Shown here piece by piece: positions 1 to 5,022 of a stretch of DNA of 6,034 nucleotides. The position numbers and the translations under genes were made by a program. Position 1 is the stretch's first letter. Every line of letters starts with the position of its first letter. Origin of the DNA: Gammaproteobacteria bacterium (GTDB taxonomy: Bacteria > Pseudomonadota > Gammaproteobacteria > Thiomicrospirales > Thiomicrospiraceae); contig JAADDM010000307.1 in NCBI GenBank assembly GCA_013153955.1, forward strand, positions 1-6,034, written 5' to 3'. The notes under the pieces are model-generated. The model was not told the origin of the DNA, searched no databases, and saw nothing but the letters and a program-made list of their open reading frames with translations.

Positions 1-1
1 T

Positions 2-508
2 ATTGGCCTGCGTTTGAAGTCAGATAATGATCTTTCCTGTGTTTTAAAAGTGTCGATAGGCACTCAGAGTATTTTAATAACAGGGGATTTAGGCCAAAAA
101 GGTGAGCGGCTACTGATTGATAGATTTAACGATAATGTATCAAATCGCATACAAGCGGATTTATTAATTGCTGGGCATCATGGTAGCCAGTCTTCAACCA
201 GCCAGGCTTGGCTAACTGCGGTCAATCCTTCCAAAGTGATTTTTAGTGCAGGGTACCTTAATCGTTATCATTTTCCTTCAAAAAAGGTGATTAAAAGGCT
301 AGATAAACAGGCTCAATCGCAAGCTTATCTATCGAATACAGCCCCGTACAAAGCACCCATACAGTGGTGGAACACTGCCTGCTCTGGTCAACTGACATTT
401 TCAGTAAGCCGACAGCAGGTTAAATTGACGGATGAAGCGCGCAAAAGTCAGCGTAAATGGTATCATCATCTCTGTTTACCCTCTCAGAAAGGACACCTAT
501 TTCAATGA
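2..508 (+). CDS. comEC: ComEC/Rec2 DNA-uptake channel protein, C-terminal part (5' truncated by window edge)
   Basis: This is the last 168 residues of a ComEC/Rec2 family protein, the inner-membrane channel that moves single-stranded DNA into the cytoplasm during natural transformation. The frame is open from base 2, so the TTG at 14 is an internal leucine and not a start. The visible part is the C-terminal metallo-beta-lactamase-like domain that follows the membrane competence domain. Its landmarks are a substrate-strand motif NDLSCVLKV, the LITGDLG turn, the AGHHGS motif with adjacent histidines, and the late SAGYLNRYHFP motif. These are in family order, and the protein ends shortly after them as ComEC proteins do. 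The stop TGA overlaps the lpxK start (ATGA), which suggests co-translation. Many gammaproteobacteria place msbA or exbBD between comEC and lpxK; none is present here. Family assignment is firm. Whether the cell is naturally competent cannot be judged from this fragment. Confidence 0.9.
   Translation: MGLRLKSDNDLSCVLKVSIGTQSILITGDLGQKGERLLIDRFNDNVSNRIQADLLIAGHHGSQSSTSQAWLTAVNPSKVIFSAGYLNRYHFPSKKVIKRLDKQAQSQAYLSNTAPYKAPIQWWNTACSGQLTFSVSRQQVKLTDEARKSQRKWYHHLCLPSQKGHLFQ
486..493 (+). promoter_or_regulatory. Ribosome-binding site deciding the lpxK start
   Basis: The purine run AGAAAGGA lies inside the last codons of comEC and ends 11 bases before the ATG at 505. It supports 505 as the lpxK start, in preference to the in-frame ATG at 457, which would add 16 residues lying wholly within comEC. 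The spacing is a little long, so the site is probably helped by termination of the comEC ribosome at the overlapping TGA. Confidence 0.5.
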
Positions 509-1596
509 GCTGGCCCCGTTTTTGGACAGAGACCACTTGGCAAACGTTGGCGCTGATGCCTCTTTCAAAGCTCGTCTGTTGGGAGGCTTCGCGCCGTCTC
601 AAGCATTTTGAAGCGTCTCAGCCCGCTCAGCAAACGCCTGCAAAAGTCGTAGTGGTGGGTAATGTAGTGGTGGGGGGCAGCGGTAAAACGCCTTTTATTG
701 TCTGGTTAGCGACTCACTTGATGGAAGAGGGGATTCACGTCGGAATTATCAGCCGTGGGTACGGTGGACAGTCTAAAACATGGCCTATGCAGGTAACGGC
801 AGAGAGTGATCCAAAAGTAGTGGGCGATGAACCGGTTTTATTGGCCAAACAGCTACACTGCCCCATCGCGGTTTCACCCAAACGCAGTGAGGCAATTGCG
901 CTATTAACTCAAATTCAAAAACAGGCAGGCCTAGCAGATTTGGAGGTCATTATCAGTGATGATGGGTTACAGCATTATGCAATGTCACGTGATATTGAAA
1001 TTGTGTTGATTGATGCACAGCGCCAATTTGGTAATGAATACTGCATGCCAGCAGGTCCGTTAAGAGAGCCTGTTGAACGCATTAATACAGTAGATTTTTG
1101 CATTTGGAATGGCTTGGCACAACACGACCGATTTACGCCGCCGAAAGGCCTTAAGGCGATGCGCCAAGATATTCACTTTAGAATGAATTTACAGCCGCTC
1201 TGTTTTAGACAAGTAGGTGACGCCACAATCCGGTTGTCTGTTGATGACTTTATCGCCCAATATGGGGGCGGTACTGGTGAAGGTATGGTGAATGCGATGG
1301 CAGGGATTGGTAATCCAACTCGTTTCTTTGAGAGCCTTGTAAAAATGGGCTTTAAAGTAACTGAAACCGCCTTTTCAGATCACTACGCTTACCAATTAAG
1401 CGATTTTGAAGGTTTTGCAGATGAAAAACCGTTGCTCATGACAGAGAAAGATGCGGTAAAATGTAGCGAAATGGCTTTAATCCATCAAAAAACAAACTGG
1501 TGGTATTTAGAAGTTGCCCCTATTTGCGATGAACCACTGTTCAGTCAGCTATTCGCACGGTTAAATATTAAAACAATGTTAAAAACAACATCTTAA
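505..1596 (+). CDS. lpxK: Tetraacyldisaccharide 4'-kinase LpxK
   Basis: LpxK phosphorylates the 4' position of the tetraacyldisaccharide 1-phosphate to give lipid IVA. It acts at the cytoplasmic face of the inner membrane in the Raetz lipid A pathway. With the ATG at 505 the protein has 363 residues, somewhat longer than the usual 320 to 345. The N-terminus has the amphipathic or membrane-associating segment typical of the family (about residues 12 to 32). A P-loop GNVVVGGSGKTP follows at 52 to 63, then SRGYGG at 83 to 88, GDEP at 107 to 110, the diagnostic DDGLQH at 152 to 157, and PAGPLREP near 182 to 189. The C-terminal half carries AGIGNPTRFF and FSDHY, then TEKDAVK, all expected. The upstream ATG at 457 is rejected because its extra 16 residues do not resemble an LpxK N-terminus and would overlap comEC by 52 bases. 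The gene is followed 11 bases later by the Trm112-like gene, so the two are surely cotranscribed. Confidence 0.96.
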   Translation: MSWPRFWTETTWQTLALMPLSKLVCWEASRRLKHFEASQPAQQTPAKVVVVGNVVVGGSGKTPFIVWLATHLMEEGIHVGIISRGYGGQSKTWPMQVTAESDPKVVGDEPVLLAKQLHCPIAVSPKRSEAIALLTQIQKQAGLADLEVIISDDGLQHYAMSRDIEIVLIDAQRQFGNEYCMPAGPLREPVERINTVDFCIWNGLAQHDRFTPPKGLKAMRQDIHFRMNLQPLCFRQVGDATIRLSVDDFIAQYGGGTGEGMVNAMAGIGNPTRFFESLVKMGFKVTETAFSDHYAYQLSDFEGFADEKPLLMTEKDAVKCSEMALIHQKTNWWYLEVAPICDEPLFSQLFARLNIKTMLKTTS

Positions 1597-1607
1597 AAGA
1601 GAAAGAA

Positions 1608-1805
1608 ATGGATCCTAAGTTATTAGATATATTGGTTTGCCCAGTGAGTAAAACAAAGCTGATTTTTGATAAAGACCGTCAGGAGTTGATTTCAACGGCA
1701 GCAAATTTAGGCTTTCCGGTTAGAGATGGTATTCCTATTTTACTTGAGACAGAAGCCCGAGCTTTAACTGCGGAAGAAGTTGAAGCCTACCGCGCTCAAA
1801 AATAA
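1608..1805 (+). CDS. Trm112/YcaR-family small protein
   Basis: This 65-residue protein matches the bacterial Trm112 family, including E. coli YcaR, which sits between lpxK and kdsB there too. Shared features are the MDPKLLDILVCP start, the QELIS segment, the FPVRDGIPILL core and the TEARALT tail. Eukaryotic Trm112 is a zinc-binding activator of methyltransferases; the role of the bacterial form is not settled. E. coli YcaR has cysteines at positions 11, 14 and 29. Here only Cys11 remains, with Ser14 and Ser29 in the other places, so zinc binding by this set is doubtful. Similar substitutions (CPVT or CPVS) are familiar in other proteobacterial members. A purine-rich stretch at 1597 to 1607 (AAGAGAAAGAA) serves as a weak ribosome-binding site. 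The reading frame stays open for 28 more codons after the TAA, as described in the next entry. Confidence 0.92.
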   Translation: MDPKLLDILVCPVSKTKLIFDKDRQELISTAANLGFPVRDGIPILLETEARALTAEEVEAYRAQK

Positions 1806-1892
1806 GTGTTACCGCTAGTGAGTCAAGCAAAATCAGCCGTAGAACCTGAAGCACTCGTAGCAAAATCTCCCGTATCAGTTAACGAGAAATGA
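1806..1892 (+). other. Gap before kdsB: in-frame open extension of the Trm112-like gene
   Basis: The bases after the TAA at 1803 to 1805 remain open in the same frame for 28 codons, ending at a TGA at 1890 to 1892, seven bases before the kdsB ATG. The potential peptide is rich in Ala, Val, Glu, Ser, Lys and Pro and looks like a flexible tail. GTG codons at 1806 and 1818 could start a tiny separate ORF, but neither has a ribosome-binding site. It may be a relic of a longer Trm112-like tail, a rarely read-through extension, a leader that brings ribosomes up to kdsB, or chance: an open run of this length is common at random. No promoter was recognised here, so kdsB is assumed to be read from upstream. 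Confidence 0.3.
1826..1874 (+). repeat. Imperfect 16-base direct repeat, 33-base period
   Basis: Copies at 1826 to 1841 (AGCAAAATCAGCCGTA) and 1859 to 1874 (AGCAAAATCTCCCGTA) agree at 14 of 16 positions. The 33-base period is a whole number of codons (11) in the frame that continues from the Trm112-like gene, giving AKSAV and AKSPV in the hypothetical peptide. The repeat looks like an old short duplication in a gap that otherwise holds no recognisable signal. Confidence 0.6.
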
Positions 1893-1899
1893 ACGCCCT

Positions 1900-2679
1900 A
1901 TGTCCTTTACCGTCATTATTCCCGCCCGTTTTGAGTCGAGCCGTTTGCCGGGCAAACCGCTGAAAGACATTCATGGTAAACCGATGATTCAGTGGACCTG
2001 GGCGCAAGCAAAGCAGTCGGGTGCAACACGTATTATCATTGCCACCGAGTGTCCGCAGGTACAGTCCGTTTGTGAAGCCTTTGGCGCTGAAGTCTGCTTT
2101 ACGGGAGACCATCATCAATCCGGCACCGAGCGTATTGCTGAGGTGATTGCGTTATCAAATATTGATGAGGGGGATATTATCGTCAATGTTCAGGGCGATG
2201 AACCGATGCTGCCTCCCGCCTTAATTCATCAGGTGGCAGAGGGGCTTGAGCAGCACCCCCATATTCAAATGGCCACGTTGTGTGAGCCGATAGAGGATCT
2301 TGAGACTGTTTTTGATCCCAATGCCGTTAAGGTCAGTCGAGATATTCATCACTGTGCCATTAATTTCAGTCGTGCGCCTTTACCTTGGTCGAGAGATACT
2401 TTCTCTGATAGCGAGGCGACGCTGCCCAAAAACTGGGCCTATAAGCGCCATATCGGGTTGTACGCTTACCGTGCAGGATTTGTAAAACAGTATGTCGCTT
2501 GGCCTGAGTGCGCTCTGGAGCAGGTCGAGAAACTTGAGCAGTTACGGGTGCTCTGGCAGGGCGAAAAAATTCTCGTCTTGGATGCCTTATGTGATGCTGG
2601 TGTGGGGGTGGATACCCCTGAAGATTTGGCGGCTGTACGTCAGCTGTTAAGCCCTGTTTCTACTCAGTCAGGTCATTAG
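1900..2679 (+). CDS. kdsB: 3-deoxy-manno-octulosonate cytidylyltransferase (CMP-Kdo synthetase)
   Basis: KdsB joins Kdo to CTP, releasing pyrophosphate, to give the CMP-Kdo that WaaA uses to decorate lipid IVA in the cytoplasm. At 259 residues it has near-standard length (E. coli about 248). The nucleotide-binding signature IIPARFESSRLPGKPL is at residues 6 to 21. GKPMIQW follows at 26 to 32, HHQSGTERIAEV at 71 to 82, and the catalytic VQGDEP at 97 to 102. Further on are FSRAPLPW, HIGLYAYR, the LEQVEKLEQLR segment and the C-terminal GVDTPEDL. A small oddity is IATEC at 47 to 51, where relatives often have ATDD or ATDH. The start is set by family alignment, because the ribosome-binding site is poor (only GAG at 1884 to 1886). 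It is the third lipid A/Kdo-associated gene in the run, and LpxK upstream makes the acceptor precursor. Confidence 0.97.
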   Translation: MSFTVIIPARFESSRLPGKPLKDIHGKPMIQWTWAQAKQSGATRIIIATECPQVQSVCEAFGAEVCFTGDHHQSGTERIAEVIALSNIDEGDIIVNVQGDEPMLPPALIHQVAEGLEQHPHIQMATLCEPIEDLETVFDPNAVKVSRDIHHCAINFSRAPLPWSRDTFSDSEATLPKNWAYKRHIGLYAYRAGFVKQYVAWPECALEQVEKLEQLRVLWQGEKILVLDALCDAGVGVDTPEDLAAVRQLLSPVSTQSGH

Positions 2680-2883
2680 ATGCTCACGAAAGTCTTAACC
2701 CTATTGGCCGTGGTCTATTTTTTTTACTGGTTAATTAAGCAGAAGCTACGCAACCGAAAACTGGCCGAACAGGGCATTGTCCTTGAACAAAAAGGCTTGC
2801 GCCCCATCACGCTTATGTCGATTGTGATGGTGGTGATGTATGGCGGCTATATGGTCTATTTTTTGGCAACGAATCAAACTTAG
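2680..2883 (+). CDS. Small two-helix membrane protein of unknown function
   Basis: I do not recognise this 67-residue protein. It has two hydrophobic stretches, about residues 4 to 19 and 44 to 63. A charged, basic middle segment joins them, beginning KQKLRNRK (about 20 to 27), and the protein ends in a short polar tail. By the positive-inside rule the basic linker should face the cytoplasm, with both ends outside. Its ATG directly follows the kdsB stop (TAG then ATG, no gap), and AGG at 2670 to 2672 lies 7 bases upstream, so translation is probably coupled to kdsB. It is the last gene of the plus-strand block. Operon membership hints at an envelope role, but nothing in the sequence specifies one. 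The clear membrane pattern and exact stop-start junction argue that it is real. Confidence 0.75.
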   Translation: MLTKVLTLLAVVYFFYWLIKQKLRNRKLAEQGIVLEQKGLRPITLMSIVMVVMYGGYMVYFLATNQT

Positions 2884-2962
2884 CGCCAGTCCTGTACCCA
2901 TTCAAATGTTGCTCATTTAAACATTACCTATTTAACCCTTTCTCCAAACACCTTAAATCGCG
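2884..2962. other. Convergent intergenic gap with weak hairpin, no convincing terminator
   Basis: These 79 bases separate the 3' ends of the two converging blocks, where a bidirectional terminator would be expected. The only inverted repeat I see is AATGTT at 2905 to 2910 with AACATT at 2920 to 2925, a 6-bp AT-rich stem with a 9-base loop and no T-tract on either strand. That is too weak to call an intrinsic terminator. Termination may be Rho-dependent, or the transcripts may run into each other. Confidence 0.5.
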
Positions 2963-3898
2963 CTATTTAGCTGCTTGAGCTTGATAGTGCTGTCGGGCTT
3001 TATCTACGGTTTGGCACAGGCCTTTTAACGCATAAATCATACGGGCAGAAGGTCTTTGTAAGTGACTGCTGTTTAATGCATAGATCTGTTTGTGCTTCAC
3101 GGCCTTTAAGCTGGTGTACTGTTGCCAGTAGGCCATCCAATCTTTTTGAAACTCGGGTTTTCCGCCTAAAAGTAGCATCTGTGGATTACGTTTAAACAGG
3201 CTCTCCAGCCCCACTTCAGCTGTTAAAGAGGCTAAATCTGCAAAAATATTGGTTGCCCCACAGACATTCAGCGCCTGACTGATGAACTGTTTGCCGTTCA
3301 TGGTAATTAGGGGCTGATGCCATATTTCGTAAAAGCCACTGACAGGCGTGGTATTTTGATACTGTTTTCTCAAAGCAGAAATCTCATGACGCAGTTGATT
3401 GGCAACTTTATCGGCCTGTTTCTGTGTGTGCGTTAAGCTGCCTAAGTAAGCAATTTCATTGGGAATATCCTCTAATTGCGACACATCCGAAGTCTGTACG
3501 TGAAAACCTAACGCTTTAAGGCGCTCAATATCTTTTAAACGATTGCCCGAGGTCCAGCCTAAAATAAGATCAGGGTTCAACTGGATAATCGCCTCCAAAT
3601 TAATCGCATTATAGCCGCCAATAATCGGCAGTTTTAAGGCGGCCTTAGGGTAGTCGGAGTAAGAGACCACGCCGACGATTTTATCGCCTGCGCCAGCTGA
3701 ATAAAGCATCTCTGTAATGTGGGGCGCTAATGAGATAATTCTTTGATAGGCGGGGGTCTCCTCGTTTGAATAGGCTGTATTCATACTCAAAATCCCTGCA
3801 AAAACCACTGAAATAAGCCAGTGTGGACGAAGAATAATCGCTTTCAAAAACTGCGTGAGTTTGGGGGCGTTTTTGAAGCGTATCAATGGTGATGACAT
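2963..3898 (-). CDS. btuF: BtuF-like periplasmic cobalamin/corrinoid-binding protein of an ABC transporter
   Basis: This is a periplasmic binding protein of the BtuF/FhuD class (Peripla_BP_2 fold) that would pass cobalamin or cobinamide to a BtuCD-type importer. From the ATG at 3898 it has 311 residues. The long N-terminal leader has a hydrophobic core at about 26 to 41 and a likely signal peptidase I cut after Ser44 (AYS). No lipobox cysteine is present, so it should be soluble. RIISLAPHITEML (53 to 65) and SYSDYP (79 to 84) match E. coli BtuF, as does the NLEAI segment (100 to 104) leading to PDLILGW (109 to 115). Cys213 (NVCGATNIF) and Cys295 (GLCQ) sit where E. coli BtuF has a disulfide. 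Glu102 and one of Glu228 or Glu232 correspond to the lobe glutamates that dock on BtuC. The ATGs at 3973 and 3910 are disfavoured: the first overlaps cbiB, the second abuts its Shine-Dalgarno. No btuC or btuD is in view. The gene follows cbiB by 28 bases, which supports a corrinoid ligand. Confidence 0.88.
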   Translation of the reverse strand: MSSPLIRFKNAPKLTQFLKAIILRPHWLISVVFAGILSMNTAYSNEETPAYQRIISLAPHITEMLYSAGAGDKIVGVVSYSDYPKAALKLPIIGGYNAINLEAIIQLNPDLILGWTSGNRLKDIERLKALGFHVQTSDVSQLEDIPNEIAYLGSLTHTQKQADKVANQLRHEISALRKQYQNTTPVSGFYEIWHQPLITMNGKQFISQALNVCGATNIFADLASLTAEVGLESLFKRNPQMLLLGGKPEFQKDWMAYWQQYTSLKAVKHKQIYALNSSHLQRPSARMIYALKGLCQTVDKARQHYQAQAAK

Positions 3899-3909
3899 GA
3901 TTGGATGCA

Positions 3910-3914
3910 TCCTT
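3910..3914 (-). promoter_or_regulatory. Ribosome-binding site deciding the btuF start
   Basis: On the minus strand AAGGA lies 11 bases before the ATG at 3898. It directly abuts the alternative ATG at 3910, which makes that alternative unlikely. The site overlaps a perfect 10-base palindrome (GGATGCATCC, 3903 to 3912). Having no loop, the palindrome is unlikely to fold on one transcript. Confidence 0.5.
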
Positions 3915-3926
3915 GTAAGTGAGGCA

Positions 3927-5003
3927 TTAAAAAAGATTGCCGACGGCTGTGAATAGAGAGGTGATGGTGTCATTGAATGTGTAGATAATAAGCAGACTTA
4001 ACATCAGATAGAGCAATCCATCGACACGATTTCGATAGGCTAAACAGCGGGTTAAATGTTCAGGCGTAATCTGTTTAGGGGCGTGAGCACGTCCAAAATA
4101 GGGTTTGCTTTTCAACACGCCAAAATAGACAGTGTCTCCACCGAGTTGTACATTGATGTTCAGTGCCATGGCCGTAATCGGGTGGCCTGCGTTGGGGCTA
4201 TCATGCAAGCGACCTTGCGGGTGAAAATCCCAAAATCGTACGGTTTTATTAAGCACCCTTAGCAGAATCGCGGTGAGCCTAGCCGGGATAAAGTTGACCC
4301 AATCATCTACTTTGGCCGAGACCTTTCCAAACCGCTCATAACGTTCGGTTCGGTAGCCGACCATTGAATCCAATGTATTAATGGCTTTATAGACCAATAT
4401 ACCGGGTAAGCCAAATAGAAGTAGATAAAACAGTGGGGCAATCACACCATCACTTAGGTTTTCTGCATAGGTCTCTATGCCCGCTTTATAGCAATCGCTA
4501 TCACTTAGTTGTGCAGTATCTCGGCTAACCAACCACTGCAAGGGCTGTTGAGGGTGGTCGGTGTGCAGCAAGCTTAATACCGAATCATGCAGCATTCGGT
4601 GCGCCAGTAAGGTCGAAGCAAACAGGGCTGATAATAGGAGGCTGACAAATAAAACGATCAGGCCTGGTAGATTGGATAAAAATGGAGAGTTTTGCTCATC
4701 TTGCACACCATTTTGTAGGTCATTTGTTTGGCCATATTCGAACCCATATCCCTGTCCATATCCCAGTCCATATTGGACTCCATACTCCAATCCCAAGCCA
4801 ACCAATAGACTGAATGTGACAAGGCAGAGGGTTAACAGTGCGCCTCGGCCAATACTGTCTCTGTAAAAATGACGCTCAAAAGCTTTAATTACATCGCCCA
4901 TAATCACCACGGGGTGACGAATAAAACTAAATTCGCCGAATCGTCGATCAATTAACAGCGCCAGCAGGGCGATGATTAAAATATCTGCTCCGTGAAATAG
5001 CAT
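3927..5003 (-). CDS. cbiB: Adenosylcobinamide-phosphate synthase CbiB
   Basis: CbiB is the inner-membrane enzyme that couples adenosylcobyric acid to aminopropanol phosphate (or aminopropanol), giving adenosylcobinamide phosphate. The protein has 358 residues from the ATG at 5003, about 40 more than the usual 310 to 320. Family signatures, numbered from that start, are HPVVIMG near 30 to 36, ETYAENLSDGVIAP at 177 to 190, and NTLDSMVGYR at 209 to 218. Next come the FIPARLT segment and SPNAGHPITAM. Hydrophobic helices are evident near the N-terminus, at about 54 to 71, 113 to 134, 187 to 206, and close to the C-terminus. The extra length is explained by a Tyr-Gly repeat and polar linker (about 72 to 108) between the second and third helices. 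An ATG at 5012 would add three residues, but its ribosome-binding site touches it; the 5003 ATG has AGAGGA nine bases upstream and overlaps the previous stop as TGATG. The start region lies in a perfect hairpin. Confidence 0.95.
   Translation of the reverse strand: MLFHGADILIIALLALLIDRRFGEFSFIRHPVVIMGDVIKAFERHFYRDSIGRGALLTLCLVTFSLLVGLGLEYGVQYGLGYGQGYGFEYGQTNDLQNGVQDEQNSPFLSNLPGLIVLFVSLLLSALFASTLLAHRMLHDSVLSLLHTDHPQQPLQWLVSRDTAQLSDSDCYKAGIETYAENLSDGVIAPLFYLLLFGLPGILVYKAINTLDSMVGYRTERYERFGKVSAKVDDWVNFIPARLTAILLRVLNKTVRFWDFHPQGRLHDSPNAGHPITAMALNINVQLGGDTVYFGVLKSKPYFGRAHAPKQITPEHLTRCLAYRNRVDGLLYLMLSLLIIYTFNDTITSLFTAVGNLF
4731..4790 (-). repeat. 12-bp tandem repeat, five units, coding Tyr-Gly tetrapeptides in CbiB
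   Basis: Five consecutive 12-base units on the minus strand each code for two variable residues followed by Tyr-Gly: LEYG, VQYG, LGYG, QGYG, FEYG. The TATGG core is invariant in all five units, while the first two codons vary. On the plus strand each unit begins CCATA. The unit length keeps the reading frame, so gain or loss of copies would only lengthen or shorten a loop between CbiB helices. It is a coding minisatellite of the kind made by replication slippage, and its divergence shows it is not brand new. Confidence 0.9.
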
Positions 5004-5022
5004 CAGAGGCATTCCTCTGATG
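5001..5022 (-). promoter_or_regulatory. Perfect hairpin enclosing the cbiB translation start
   Basis: On the minus strand the arm CATCAGAGG (5022 to 5014) pairs perfectly with CCTCTGATG (5009 to 5001) across a four-base AATG loop. The 5' arm carries most of the Shine-Dalgarno AGAGGA. The loop holds the upstream ATG (5012), and the 3' arm contains both the TGA stop of the decarboxylase gene and the favoured ATG (5003). Folded, it would hide the cbiB start. A ribosome finishing the upstream gene would open it, so translational coupling is the simplest reading. It falls wholly inside coding sequence, so it is not a terminator. Confidence 0.65.

Noticed and set aside
457..504. Extension of lpxK to the ATG at 457
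   Set aside because: The 16 added residues do not resemble an LpxK N-terminus and lie entirely inside comEC. The ATG at 505 has a nearby AGAAAGGA and an ATGA overlap with the comEC stop.
1879..2118. Minus-strand ORF opposite kdsB, and similar antisense ORFs at 420 to 602 and 5311 to 5610
   Set aside because: Shadows of strongly supported genes, with no recognisable protein features of their own.
2905..2925. Hairpin as an intrinsic terminator between the converging blocks
   Set aside because: Only six AT-rich base pairs with a nine-base loop and no T-tract on either strand.
3903..3912. Palindrome GGATGCATCC before btuF as an operator
   Set aside because: A single 10-base palindrome can occur by chance, it has no second copy nearby, and it sits in an operon-internal gap with no recognisable promoter.
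3899..3973. Upstream starts for btuF at 3973 and 3910
   Set aside because: The first would overlap cbiB by 47 bases and adds residues ahead of the signal peptide with no family resemblance. The second has its Shine-Dalgarno directly against the ATG.
4561..4866. Plus-strand ORF with Pro-Tyr repeats
   Set aside because: It is the antisense reading of the 12-bp repeat inside cbiB. The repeat makes it look protein-like, but there is no ribosome-binding site and the cbiB frame carries the family motifs.
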